From the NCBI GenBank assembly GCA_938044775.1, contig CALIOE010000089.1, forward strand, positions 1-40,830: a DNA stretch of 40,830 bases. The letters run 5' to 3'. The notes beneath the pieces are model-generated. The model did not search any database. It was not told where the DNA came from and saw only the letters and a program-made list of their open reading frames with translations. The DNA is from an uncultured Rhizobiaceae group bacterium. Lineage in GTDB: Bacteria > Pseudomonadota > Alphaproteobacteria > Rhizobiales > Rhizobiaceae. Below, one piece after another: positions 7,530 to 16,094 of the stretch. Position 1 is the stretch's first letter; each line of letters begins with the position of its first letter. Position numbers and translations under genes: made by a program.

Positions 7530-8362
7530 AAATGGAAAGCTCAGCCCAAATCAACTCAACACCAGACTATCGCGCCATAAAGGCCAAACAGAATGCAGCA
7601 TGGTCTTCCGGCGATTACGCAAAAATTGGCATGACACTTCAGATCACCGGCGAAGAACTGGCTGAAGCCGCCAATCCGATACCGGGGTCTGCGGTCCTTG
7701 ATGTGGCTGCTGGCAACGGCAACGCGACACTTGCTTTCGCCAGGCGCTGGTGCGAGGTCACGTCAACCGACTATGTCGAGGCTTTGCTCGATAGTGGTCG
7801 GATGCGCGCGGAAGCAGAAGGCCTGAATGTTGCATTCCAGTCTGCGGATGCTGAGAATCTGCCCTTTGAGAATGATGCGTTTGATATCGTGACGTCAACG
7901 TTCGGCGTCATGTTCACGCCTAACCAGTCACGCGCGGCTTCCGAGCTCAAGCGGGTCTGCCGCTCCGGCGGAAAGATCGCCATGGCCAACTGGACCCCAG
8001 ACAGCTTTATTGGCGCCTTGTTCAAGACTTTGGGTAAAAGCGTTCCGCCCCCCGCCGGTGTTCAATCTCCGGCGCAATGGGGCGATGCGAACTGGATTGA
8101 CGCGACATTTGCAGCTGATGCGGAAGACATTTCGATCAACCGAAAACAATTCAACTTCCGATATTACTCCGCCGACCATTTCATTGAATTTTTCCGCGCG
8201 TGGTATGGACCGGTCCACAAGGCCTTCCTCGCTCTGGATAGCGAAGGTCAACAGCAGTTGGAGGAAGACATTCAAAACACCATCGATCGTTACAACGTAG
8301 CCACAGATGGGACGATGATTGTCCCCTCGGATTATGCAGAGATAATCATCACACAGAGTTAG
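7442..8362 (+). CDS. Class I SAM-dependent methyltransferase
   Basis: The protein has 306 residues from the first ATG, or 276 from the ATG at 7532. The Rossmann-fold methyltransferase core begins with motif I, VLDVAAGNGNATL, at residues 55-67 of the short form. It continues with an acidic turn (TSTDYVEALLD), motif FDIVTSTFGVMF and RVCRSGGKIAMANW, as in the UbiE/COQ5-like group. The segment DYRAIKAKQNAAWSSGDYAKIG just after the second ATG is typical for the start of this subfamily. The shorter form is therefore probably the true or main product, and the extra 30 residues would be an unusual basic leader. The methyl acceptor is unknown. Pairing with the upstream hydrolase and downstream globin suggests a shared stress or detoxification role. 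Confidence 0.87.
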   Translation: MNMLNFNSPLRLLAGASRRTPQQPQSKETKMESSAQINSTPDYRAIKAKQNAAWSSGDYAKIGMTLQITGEELAEAANPIPGSAVLDVAAGNGNATLAFARRWCEVTSTDYVEALLDSGRMRAEAEGLNVAFQSADAENLPFENDAFDIVTSTFGVMFTPNQSRAASELKRVCRSGGKIAMANWTPDSFIGALFKTLGKSVPPPAGVQSPAQWGDANWIDATFAADAEDISINRKQFNFRYYSADHFIEFFRAWYGPVHKAFLALDSEGQQQLEEDIQNTIDRYNVATDGTMIVPSDYAEIIITQS

Positions 8363-8374
8363 CGTTGGGGCGAG

Positions 8375-8432
8375 GTCCGCGAGGCCGCTTGATCCTGACT
8401 TCCATCCCAGCAGGACACCGGCTCTCGCGGAC
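8375..8432 (+). terminator. Candidate terminator or leader hairpin between methyltransferase and globin
   Basis: GTCCGCGAG (8375-8383) pairs perfectly with CTCGCGGAC (8424-8432). The stem extends by GCCG/CGGC across a one-base bulge, leaving a loop of about 31 bases. Only three T follow, so it may be a weak terminator, a processing site or part of the globin leader. Confidence 0.35.
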
Positions 8433-8509
8433 TTTAACAAGTCTCCAAAATCGGTAACTATGCATTTCGGCCGATGCCCGGGCGCCGAGCCATACAGAGG
8501 GGAAACACC

Positions 8510-8884
8510 GTGAGTGGACAAACATTATTTGAGAAATATGGAGGGTTTTCAAAAGTCAGCAAAATCGTCCTTGCTTTCTACGACACCCTGCTTGACAGCG
8601 ACGAAATTGGTCCCTTCTTCGATGAAGTCGACATGACTAAAATGGTTGATCATCAAACCAAGTTTATAGCCTCGCTGCTTGGTGGGCCGGCAGCCTATAC
8701 GGACAAACAGCTTCATCAATTGCACAGGCACCTGGATATTCAAACTCCACACTTCGATGAACTGAAGATAATCTTACGCAACACCCTGTCCGAGCACGGC
8801 GTCGAACCGGACGATGTGGAACTCGTTTTGCAGGAGTTTGAAAACCGACGCGGACAAATTGTCAGGGAAATCAATGTCGATTGA
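8510..8884 (+). CDS. Group I truncated hemoglobin
   Basis: I place the start at the GTG at 8510, preceded by GAGGGGAAA; it gives 124 residues, the usual size for group I (GlbN/TrHbN) globins. An ATG 36 bases upstream is in frame but lacks a ribosome-binding site. Aligned by eye with cyanobacterial GlbN, the B10 tyrosine is Tyr24 (LAFYDTLL), a distal-side His48 follows DMTKMVD, and the proximal F8 histidine is His72 (HQLHRHLDI). The FEKYGG start and the Gly-Gly (LLGGP) before the F helix are also family marks. Such proteins bind O2 and NO and act in NO dioxygenation or gas sensing. The last 11 bases overlap the start of a cyclase gene, implying coupled translation. Confidence 0.92.
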   Translation: MSGQTLFEKYGGFSKVSKIVLAFYDTLLDSDEIGPFFDEVDMTKMVDHQTKFIASLLGGPAAYTDKQLHQLHRHLDIQTPHFDELKIILRNTLSEHGVEPDDVELVLQEFENRRGQIVREINVD

Positions 8885-9932
8885 AGCCATCAATGAACAG
8901 CTCTTGCGGGCAATCGGCGTCGGCGTTGCGTTGCTGGATCGCTCCAGCCTCGGCTTCCATTTTTGCAACGACACTTTCGAAGAATGGTTCGGAGCCCAGA
9001 TTGGGACGAACACTCTGCCAGATGTGTTCGAGGGGCTCGATGCTGAAGCTCTCGACACGTCACTGAACGATAGCGGCAGATACACCGCCGAATTCAAACA
9101 TCGCAAAAAGCGGAGAACCATGGTGATTGCGGTAGACTTTACCGCAGCCGACGAGGGCGATCAAAAGCTGGTGGTGCTCGTCTGCCAAAACATAACCCGC
9201 ATCCGAGAACTGGAATCGATGATCGATTCCTACTCAATGATGGTTGAACGAAACACGCGGGAGATCAAACGGGAAAAGGAGCAGGTTGAAAAACTGCTTC
9301 TCAACATTATGCCGCGGTCGGTATACGAGGAATTCAAGGCGTTCGGTGTGGTAACGCCTCAACTTTACGATCCCGTCTCAGTGCTTATGCTGGACTTTGT
9401 CGGCTTCACGGACATGGTCGCATCCGCCGACCCGAGTGTCACTGTTACAGAGCTGAACGACATATACAGCGCCTTTGATCGCATCGGCGAACAGTTCGGC
9501 TGCGAGCGCATCAAAACGATTGGTGACGCTTATATCACCGTTGCCGGATTGCCGGACCCGATGCCCGACCACGCAAAGGCTGTTGCCAACACTGCCATCC
9601 GATTCATCCGATACCTTGAGCGCCGCAATACCAGCCACCCCCACAAATGGCACTGCCGCATTGGACTGGCATCCGGTGCGGTGGTCGGGTCGGTCGTGGG
9701 CATTCAAAAATACGTCTACGACATTTTTGGACCGGCTGTGAATCTGGCAACACGGCTGCAGGAATTTTCTGAACCAATGCAAATCAGCGTTCAGGACGAG
9801 GTGTCCGTCTCGCTGCGCGAAGAGTTTGAGATCGACAGTCTGGGGGAGCGTGATATTCGTGGTTTTTCCAAACAGGAAGTCTGGCGTTTGCACGACAGCA
9901 AAAAGGATATGGCGCCCAAACAACCCAAATAA
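8874..9932 (+). CDS. PAS-linked class III adenylate cyclase
   Basis: The gene encodes 352 residues from an ATG with AGGGA upstream, overlapping the globin gene by 11 bases. Residues 1-108 look like a PAS-type sensor. A coiled-coil linker (about 110-140) and the signalling motif LLLNIMPRSVYEEF follow, and the catalytic domain spans about 165-325. Metal ligands Asp174 (LMLDFVGFT) and Asp218 (KTIGDAY) are present, as are adenine-selecting Lys214 and Asp283 (YDIFGPAVN) and the transition-state residues Asn290 and Arg294. Lys plus Asp at the base-selecting positions indicates ATP, hence cyclic AMP, and places it in class IIIa. The overlap with the globin suggests a split gas-responsive cyclase, but no heme site is evident in the cyclase itself. 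I see no membrane segment. Confidence 0.9.
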   Translation: MSIEAINEQLLRAIGVGVALLDRSSLGFHFCNDTFEEWFGAQIGTNTLPDVFEGLDAEALDTSLNDSGRYTAEFKHRKKRRTMVIAVDFTAADEGDQKLVVLVCQNITRIRELESMIDSYSMMVERNTREIKREKEQVEKLLLNIMPRSVYEEFKAFGVVTPQLYDPVSVLMLDFVGFTDMVASADPSVTVTELNDIYSAFDRIGEQFGCERIKTIGDAYITVAGLPDPMPDHAKAVANTAIRFIRYLERRNTSHPHKWHCRIGLASGAVVGSVVGIQKYVYDIFGPAVNLATRLQEFSEPMQISVQDEVSVSLREEFEIDSLGERDIRGFSKQEVWRLHDSKKDMAPKQPK

Positions 9933-10065
9933 TGGGAGAGCCGCGCTCAACCTCCGGGCGACATTGTATCGCTGCGAATTCGTCACGACAGCAACTGCCG
10001 ATCAGCGGTAAGCCAGAACGATTGACAGCCAGTTTGTGAAGCGGCCCGATAGGGCAGCACTCAAT

Positions 10066-10911
10066 TTACAGTGACACTTTATAGACGGATTGGGCATTCA
10101 GATTCGAAATCGCTTCTTGTTCGTCGGCACTCAGGTCGAGGATCGACTTCCGGAATATCTCGATCCATTCCGGCAATTCAGATTTGAGATTTACCACTGG
10201 CCAGTCACTGCCCCAGATCAGGCGTGTTGGACCGAAGCTTTCGATCATATGATCAATATAGGGTTGTAAAGTCTTGAGATTGGCGGAACCTTCAGCGCAG
10301 TATGCGAGGACGCCGGACAGCTTGCCATAGACGTGCGACAATCCGGCAATTTTGGAAATCGCTGTCTTCCAGGCCAAGATTTCTCCACCTGCAATGTCAG
10401 GCACCCCACAATGGTCCAGTACCAGCGCCATGTCGTCACAGCTGGCCGCAAAATCATGTGCAATCGATAATTGGTCCGCCCGAAACACCATATCGAATGC
10501 CCGCCCCTGTTTGCCGATCTTGCGAACATTGTTACGGAATGTTTCCGCCTTGCTCATCTCGTCGTCCACTTCATGCAAAATGCGGCGATAGCCGACAACG
10601 GGAAGCGAGGAGCATTCCTCGAGCCAGGCATCAAATCCATCATTGACCTCTGGTCGGCAAGACGACACGAGACCCAGAATTTTGCTCAGCGGATCTTGCG
10701 CCAGATCACTGATAAACCGGGTTTCGGCCCGGAAGTCATCAGCATCGACTTCCATGAAAATGGTCGCTGCGACTCCCTTCGCTTGCACAAGCGCCTGATA
10801 GTCGGCGATGGTAAAACTGCGCTCTGCCAGAGCAGGCAAACTATCCGCCCAACCATAGGTAAGTTTTTCCCGGTAAAGCAGGTGTTGATGGGTATCGAGC
10901 AATTCAATCAT
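10066..10911 (-). CDS. Amidohydrolase-2 family hydrolase, probable sugar lactonase
   Basis: This 281-residue TIM-barrel metal-dependent hydrolase belongs to the COG3618/amidohydrolase-2 group. The N-terminal DTHQHL carries His8 and His10. LVLDHCGVPD gives His167, and WGSDWPV gives the catalytic Asp236. Close families hydrolyse aldonolactones such as L-fucono- or L-rhamnonolactone, or related cyclic esters. With an aldo/keto reductase and a FucU-type mutarotase in the same locus, a lactonase step after sugar oxidation is the best guess. It is divergent from the isomerase gene, and its start has an AGAGG site. I place it at the outer edge of the sugar locus. Confidence 0.82.
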   Translation of the reverse strand: MIELLDTHQHLLYREKLTYGWADSLPALAERSFTIADYQALVQAKGVAATIFMEVDADDFRAETRFISDLAQDPLSKILGLVSSCRPEVNDGFDAWLEECSSLPVVGYRRILHEVDDEMSKAETFRNNVRKIGKQGRAFDMVFRADQLSIAHDFAASCDDMALVLDHCGVPDIAGGEILAWKTAISKIAGLSHVYGKLSGVLAYCAEGSANLKTLQPYIDHMIESFGPTRLIWGSDWPVVNLKSELPEWIEIFRKSILDLSADEQEAISNLNAQSVYKVSL

Positions 10912-11091
10912 TATTGCCTCTGCAATGGCTGATCAACCGGATGATCGTGCTCATCATAAGGCGCCTTTCAGCCGGAGCAACGACTGTACTGAATACACTG
11001 TCAAATGCGCACCTTCGAGAAACTGATTTCCGCCTGTTGCAATTAGGCAGACTCTTTAACGCGGTTCATAGAAACCCGACTGGAATTCACG

Positions 11092-11103
11092 TCTTTCGAA
11101 AGA
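11092..11103. promoter_or_regulatory. Perfect 12-base palindrome, candidate operator
   Basis: TCTTTCGAAAGA is a perfect palindrome about 40 bases upstream of the isomerase start, in the divergent region (10912-11143) facing the lactonase gene. Position and symmetry suit an operator for both genes. No regulator gene is found nearby. Confidence 0.3.
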
Positions 11104-11143
11104 ACCAAAATGCTCTTAAGCTGATGTATTGTGACCCGCCTCG

Positions 11144-12139
11144 ATGGAGATCCGCTTGGCTCCCCCAACTCACTTTGCCGGCCGATTGAATGCATTTAAA
11201 ATCGGGGCTGACACTTATTGGCCCGGCAAAAACCACATCACAACCGTCGATCTGCTGGAGCGTGCAGCAAGCGCCGGATTGAACGCTGCAGATCTGAATT
11301 ACCCGGATCATTTTCAAGACAGCGCTCCGCGAGATTTGAGCAGGGCGATGGAGGGCATGGGAATCATGCTCAACGGGCTGGCCATGCGCTACTATACCGA
11401 TCCCGGTTTCAAACTCGGTGCGTTCACACATCCAGATAAATCGGTCCGACGGGCAGCAATCGATATCACTAAGAGAGGCCTCGACACGTTGACCGAGATG
11501 GGTGGAAATCTGATGACCCTTTGGATGGGGCAGGATGGCTTCGACTATTCATTCCAGGGCAATTATTCGGAAATGTGGGACAATACGATTGAGGCGCTGG
11601 AAGCTGTCGCAGGCCACAATCCCGGGGTAAACATCGCTATTGAATACAAACCCAATGAGCCCCGGGCCTTCGCGTTGATGCCCGATGTGGCGACAACACT
11701 GTTGGCAATAAAGGAAACACATGCAGAGAATTTTGGCGTTACGCTGGATTTCGCCCATGTCCTCTATGCCGACGAAATGCCGGCGCACACTGCTGTTCTA
11801 ATAGACCGGCACTCTAAGCTGCTGGGAGTGCATCTGAACGATGGTTATGGAAAATGGGACAACGGCCTGATGGTGGGAAGCGTCCATCCAATCCAGACCA
11901 TCGAGCTGATGGTGGAACTCATCCGCATGGGCTTCGACAGCACAATTTATTTCGATACGTTCCCCGACCATTCCGGTCTCGATCCTGTCGAAGAGGCGCG
12001 CACGAACATAAAGTCCATCGAACACATGTGGGTCGTTGCTGAGGAGCTTGTAAACAACATCGAGCTCAAGCGCGCGATTGCTACGCAAAATGCCCCGATC
12101 AGTCAGTCTATTGTGCACAAGGCACTGTACAACAGATGA
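11144..12139 (+). CDS. Sugar isomerase/epimerase, xylose-isomerase-like TIM barrel
   Basis: This 331-residue protein belongs to the AP-endonuclease-2/xylose-isomerase-like barrel superfamily. Probable metal ligands are the Glu in IAIEYKPNEP, the Asp and His in TLDFAHVL, the His in GVHLNDGYG and the acidic residues of YFDTFPDHSGLD. It resembles sugar isomerases or 3-epimerases rather than phosphate-specific enzymes. A role converting an imported aldose to its ketose (or epimerising a ketose) before phosphorylation fits the context. The ATG at 11144 has no obvious ribosome-binding site, so the start is less certain than the rest. The 3' end overlaps the PfkB kinase gene by four bases (ATGA), indicating coupled translation. 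Confidence 0.82.
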   Translation: MEIRLAPPTHFAGRLNAFKIGADTYWPGKNHITTVDLLERAASAGLNAADLNYPDHFQDSAPRDLSRAMEGMGIMLNGLAMRYYTDPGFKLGAFTHPDKSVRRAAIDITKRGLDTLTEMGGNLMTLWMGQDGFDYSFQGNYSEMWDNTIEALEAVAGHNPGVNIAIEYKPNEPRAFALMPDVATTLLAIKETHAENFGVTLDFAHVLYADEMPAHTAVLIDRHSKLLGVHLNDGYGKWDNGLMVGSVHPIQTIELMVELIRMGFDSTIYFDTFPDHSGLDPVEEARTNIKSIEHMWVVAEELVNNIELKRAIATQNAPISQSIVHKALYNR

Positions 12140-13047
12140 AATCCGGGCGCGTCTTCGTGGTCGGATCGCTCCACTATGACATCGTGCTGAATGCACCGCG
12201 TCTGCCTGGTCGTGACGAAACGGTGATGGGAGACAGCATTGAGTTCGTCTGTGGCGGAAAAGGTGGAAATCAGGCGGTGGCCGCGAGCCAGCACGGAGCC
12301 AAGGTCAGTTTTGCCGGCGCGGTCGGGAGGGACTTCTTCGCCGACGCCTTGATGGCCAATCTTGAGAAAGCGGGCATCGATACCGGTCACATCCGTCGCT
12401 GTGAATCCGTCGCATCCGGTCTGAGCGTCGCCATAGTGGAAGCCAACGGCGACTATGGAGCCGTGGTGGCGAGCGGCGCCAATCAGTCCATTGAGCCAAG
12501 CCGGGTCACCGTTCCTGAAGATACCCGGCTTCTGATACTGCAAAATGAAATTCCTGAGCCCGCCAACCTGTCCGCTGCAAGAGATGCGCAAAAAATCGGA
12601 GGTCAGGTTCTGCTCAATGCTGCGCCAATGCGGGACCTCGGCGATAAACTGCTAGATCTTGTCGACGTGCTCATCGTGAACAGAGTGGAAGCTGAGGCTT
12701 TGTTCAAAAAGTCCATCGGATCCCCAGGCAATGCATTCGATGTTCTGAAAGATTGCAGTCTGCCCTGTTCCACAATTGTAATCACAATGGGCGGTGAAGG
12801 GCTGGTCTTTACTCACAGAGGAAGTGCGCCGCTGCATCTGGCAGCTCAGGAAGTAAAGACAATTTCCAGTCACGGAGCAGGCGACGCCTTCACAGGTGCT
12901 CTGGGCGCCAGACTGGTTTTTGGCGATGAAATGAAGAAGGCGCTGCGCTACGCGAGCGCCGCAGCGGCACTTCATGTTTCTACACCAGTTGAGCGGCGCG
13001 ATGCGATTGGTCATACGGCTGTAAAAAACTTCTCTTCGCGCGCCTGA
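12136..13047 (+). CDS. PfkB-family carbohydrate kinase (first ribokinase-like paralogue)
   Basis: This 303-residue ribokinase-fold kinase carries the N-terminal signature GGKGGNQAVAA at about residues 40-50 and the C-terminal anion-hole and catalytic motif HGAGDAFTGAL near 250, with the Asp as base. It overlaps the isomerase gene by ATGA, so substrate isomerisation and phosphorylation are probably coupled. It differs clearly from the second PfkB kinase at 23943-24869, for example HGAGD here against TGAGD there. The two kinases therefore probably act on different compounds. The convergent aldo/keto reductase gene ends nine bases further on, and I see no terminator between them. Confidence 0.87.
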   Translation: MKSGRVFVVGSLHYDIVLNAPRLPGRDETVMGDSIEFVCGGKGGNQAVAASQHGAKVSFAGAVGRDFFADALMANLEKAGIDTGHIRRCESVASGLSVAIVEANGDYGAVVASGANQSIEPSRVTVPEDTRLLILQNEIPEPANLSAARDAQKIGGQVLLNAAPMRDLGDKLLDLVDVLIVNRVEAEALFKKSIGSPGNAFDVLKDCSLPCSTIVITMGGEGLVFTHRGSAPLHLAAQEVKTISSHGAGDAFTGALGARLVFGDEMKKALRYASAAAALHVSTPVERRDAIGHTAVKNFSSRA

Positions 13048-13056
13048 CCTGATCCA

Positions 13057-14079
13057 TCAAGCCGTAGGGGCATCTTCGCGCAACAGGCCCTGAGCTTTAA
13101 GGTCGGCCCACAGATCATCCGGAATTTCTGCTTTGATGTTGGCAGCGTTGCTTTCAACCTCCGTTACGGACTGCGCTCCCGGAATCGAGCTCAGGACACA
13201 AGGGTGATGCAACGGAAATCGCAGAGCTGCCTCTATCAGTTTCACGCCGTGATCGTTGCAGACAGCCTCGATCTTCCCAACGCGATAGAGAATATCCTGC
13301 GGTGCAGGGTCATAGTTAAAGAAGGCGCCCTTCACCGGGCCGGTGGCGAGAATTCCGGAATTGTACGGCCCACCAAGAACAATACCGACTCCGCGTTCTT
13401 CGCACATCGGGAGAAAGCTGTTCAACGCCTCCTGCTCAAGCAAAGTATAGCGACCCGCCAACAGGAACAAATCCATATCGCAGCGCTCCAAAAGAGTCTG
13501 CGCCGCTTCCCATTCGTTGATGCCTGCACCGATCGCTTTGACCACTTTCTGGTCGCGTAACGTAGTCAGAGCGTGGATTCCAGAAGCAAAGAAATCGGCT
13601 TGCCGAGCCTCCATCACTTCCTGGCTTCCCTGATTAAAAATATCGAGGTCATGGGCAAACAGAATATCGATGCGATCCACTCCCAATCGCTCCAGCGAAG
13701 CTTCAAAGGAACGCATGATTCCATTGTAGGAATAGTCAAACTGCTGGCGTCGGGTCGGTGTATCGAAAAACTTTCCTATGCCGGTACGCTCTTCCGGCTT
13801 GCAAACCTCCATCAATCTCCCAACTTTAGTGGAGAGTACATATTCATCGCGAACCTTGCCCTTCAGGAACCGATTCATGCGCGTTTCCGCGAGGCCCAGC
13901 CCGTAGAGCGGTGCGGTGTCGAAATAACGAGAACCGATTTCCCACGCCCTGTTCAACGTCGCGTTGGCCTCATCCTCAGTAATCGCCTTGTAGAGATTGC
14001 CGAGAGGCGCGGTACCCATGCCGAGTTCTGATAAATTCAGTCCGTCATTGCCGCGGCGCTGCCAGTGGTTTGCTTTCAT
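13057..14079 (-). CDS. Aldo/keto reductase, probable sugar 1-dehydrogenase
   Basis: The protein has 340 residues with the complete catalytic tetrad: Asp54 and Tyr59 (FDTAPLYG), Lys85 (LSTKVGR) and His143 (ILFAHDLD). The long loop between about residues 90 and 115 and the overall length resemble the group containing D-threo-aldose/L-fucose dehydrogenase and pyridoxal 4-dehydrogenase, which oxidise a hemiacetal to a lactone with NAD(P). With the lactonase at 10066-10911 and the FucU-type mutarotase this suggests oxidation of a pyranose to a lactone. The gene is transcribed against its neighbours, divergent from the SgcQ-like gene over a 90-base region. The precise substrate is unknown. Confidence 0.85.
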   Translation of the reverse strand: MKANHWQRRGNDGLNLSELGMGTAPLGNLYKAITEDEANATLNRAWEIGSRYFDTAPLYGLGLAETRMNRFLKGKVRDEYVLSTKVGRLMEVCKPEERTGIGKFFDTPTRRQQFDYSYNGIMRSFEASLERLGVDRIDILFAHDLDIFNQGSQEVMEARQADFFASGIHALTTLRDQKVVKAIGAGINEWEAAQTLLERCDMDLFLLAGRYTLLEQEALNSFLPMCEERGVGIVLGGPYNSGILATGPVKGAFFNYDPAPQDILYRVGKIEAVCNDHGVKLIEAALRFPLHHPCVLSSIPGAQSVTEVESNAANIKAEIPDDLWADLKAQGLLREDAPTA

Positions 14080-14169
14080 TCTCGGTCACTCCAAACTTTC
14101 GTGTTGCGGTCAGGACTCAACCACCGCATTCTGACAGGCCAGCGGGCTACTGATAAGAGCAAGAAATCT

Positions 14170-14982
14170 ATGACAAGCAATTTCAGAGCGGTATTCGGCG
14201 CGGGGAAGCCAGCAATTGCCATGGTACATCTTGGTGCAACGCCCGGCTCTCCTCTTTATGATGGCGATGGCGGCATTGACGCCATCATCAGGGCAGCTCA
14301 GGCGGATCTTGCCGCTTTGCAGAAGGCGGGGTTTGATGCCGTCATGTTCGGCAATGAAAATGACCGACCTTACGAGCTCTGCGTGGACACTGCATCGTCT
14401 GCCACTATGGCCCATGTCATCGGCGCACTGCGCAGCGACATTACGGTACCATTTGGCGTAAACGTCTTGTGGGACCCGATGGCAACCATGGCTGTAGCAG
14501 CTGCCACCAACGCATCTTTTGCCCGTGAAATCTTCACAGGCGTCTATGCTTCAGACATGGGGATTTGGGCACCCGATGCAGGCAAGGCAATCCGCTATCG
14601 AAATAGTCTGGGACGCAGCGACCTGGCTGTCCTGTTTAATATCTCAGCAGAATTTGCGGCGTCCATGGACACCCGTTCTCTCGCCGACCGGGCCCGCAGT
14701 ACAGTGTTTTCCAGCCTGGCAGACGCTGTTTTGGTCTCCGGTCAGATCACCGGAGAAGCCGCAAAAATGGAGGATCTGGAAGCCGTAAAGTCGGTGCTCG
14801 ATTCCACGCCAGTGCTCGCCAATACCGGCGTGAAGCACGAAACCGTGGAACAGACCTTCACAGTTGCAGACGGTTGTATTGTTGGTTCCTGCCTGAAAGT
14901 TGACGGCGATACCTGGAACCCGGTCGATGCGGATCGGGCCGCCGAGTTCATGGACAAAGTACGCAGGGTTCGGGCCCAATGA
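14170..14982 (+). CDS. BtpA/SgcQ-family TIM-barrel protein
   Basis: The protein has 270 residues from the ATG at 14170. Family marks are AIAMVHLGATPGSPLYDG near the start, a FDAVMFGNENDRPY segment, VPFGVNVLWDP, and the C-terminal VLANTGVKHETVEQ and DGCIVGSCLKVDGDTWNPVD, which resemble phosphate-binding loops of a TIM barrel. BtpA was first linked to photosystem I in cyanobacteria; SgcQ is part of the E. coli sgc carbohydrate operon. The reaction is not firmly known. The gene overlaps the M42-type hydrolase gene by four bases, the same SgcQ-SgcX partnership as in sgc. A role in sugar or sugar-phosphate breakdown is likely. The ribosome-binding site is weak. Confidence 0.83.
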   Translation: MTSNFRAVFGAGKPAIAMVHLGATPGSPLYDGDGGIDAIIRAAQADLAALQKAGFDAVMFGNENDRPYELCVDTASSATMAHVIGALRSDITVPFGVNVLWDPMATMAVAAATNASFAREIFTGVYASDMGIWAPDAGKAIRYRNSLGRSDLAVLFNISAEFAASMDTRSLADRARSTVFSSLADAVLVSGQITGEAAKMEDLEAVKSVLDSTPVLANTGVKHETVEQTFTVADGCIVGSCLKVDGDTWNPVDADRAAEFMDKVRRVRAQ

Positions 14983-16094
14983 ATGTTGCGGACAAAACTC
15001 GCGTCGCCAAGTCGCTGAACGAGCTGATGCTCCTGCCTGGCCTTTGCGGCCACGAGGGGCGGGTTCGCCGCTATATCAAGAAGCAACTTTTGGACATCGG
15101 ACTTAGCACCCGGACAGACCGATTGGGAAACCTCATATTGACGCTTGAAGGCGATGCCAGCGCACCTTCAGTCATGCTGTTTACCCATATGGATCAACTG
15201 GGCTTTGTCGTTCGGAAGATCGAAACAGACGGTTCGGTCCGCATTGAACGTGTGGGCGGTGTGCCCGAACGGGCATTGTTATCGCAACCAGTCTTGTTCC
15301 AGATCGGTGAAGGCCGGGATCGCCACGGCGTCATCGCCAACAAGAGCCACCACGCGACCGGTCCGGACGAGAAATATCAAGTGGTGCCCTACCGCGACCT
15401 GTATATCGATACCGGCCTTGATAGCGCTGAAGCGGTTCGCGAATCCGGAATCGAAGTGGGGACCCCTGTCGTCTACAAACCTCATGTAATGGAGCTCTCT
15501 CCCGACAAAATAGCCGGCACTGCCATCGACGACCGGGCAGGCTGCGCGGTGTTATTGGAAGCGACCCGCGCTCTGGCGGAAGCAAAGGTCCGGCCGACAG
15601 TGCATGTGGTATTTTCAGTGCAGGAAGAGTTCAACTTGCGCGGTGCCGTTGTTGCCGCACAGGCTTTACAACCCGATATAGCAATTCAGATCGATCTGCT
15701 GTTAACCGGCGACACGTCAGACATGGCGGATCGAACTGACGTTACGCTTGGAGGTGGGCCCGGAGTCAGCCTCTATTCCTTCCACGGGCGAGGTACGTTG
15801 AACGGCACCATTCCGCATCCCGCCTTGCCAAACCTGTTCGAGCAAGCAGCCGCAAATGCCGGATTGCCTCTGCAGCGCAGCGCCCAGACCGGTGTGCTGA
15901 CGGAAACCTCGTACGTTCAATTGGTTGGCAAGGGCGTGGCCTGCATCGATGTGGGATTTCCCTGCCGCCACACCCATTCATCGCTGGAAGTCTGTGATCT
16001 CAACGACCTGGTGGCATTGACCGACTTGCTCGTCAAAGCGCTACCCATGATTGATGGATCATTTTCACTTGATCGGGATGACTTCGAGCAATGA
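14979..16094 (+). CDS. M42-family metallohydrolase, SgcX-like
   Basis: The protein has 371 residues, close to the usual M42 length. Dinuclear metal ligands are recognisable: His in LFTHMDQLGF, Asp in AIDDRAGC, the Glu pair in VQEEFNLRG, Asp in IQIDLLLTGD and His in PCRHTHSSLE. Formal annotations for the family are deblocking aminopeptidase or endoglucanase. In sugar operons the true substrate is usually unknown, and removal of an N-acyl or amide group from a sugar conjugate is possible. It overlaps both neighbours by four bases (ATGA), so SgcQ-like protein, this hydrolase and the FGGY kinase form a tightly coupled trio. Confidence 0.87.
   Translation: MNVADKTRVAKSLNELMLLPGLCGHEGRVRRYIKKQLLDIGLSTRTDRLGNLILTLEGDASAPSVMLFTHMDQLGFVVRKIETDGSVRIERVGGVPERALLSQPVLFQIGEGRDRHGVIANKSHHATGPDEKYQVVPYRDLYIDTGLDSAEAVRESGIEVGTPVVYKPHVMELSPDKIAGTAIDDRAGCAVLLEATRALAEAKVRPTVHVVFSVQEEFNLRGAVVAAQALQPDIAIQIDLLLTGDTSDMADRTDVTLGGGPGVSLYSFHGRGTLNGTIPHPALPNLFEQAAANAGLPLQRSAQTGVLTETSYVQLVGKGVACIDVGFPCRHTHSSLEVCDLNDLVALTDLLVKALPMIDGSFSLDRDDFEQ

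Noticed and set aside
10914..11189. Plus-strand frame in the lactonase/isomerase divergent region
   Set aside because: No ribosome site or recognisable product; it covers the regulatory region and runs into the isomerase in another frame.
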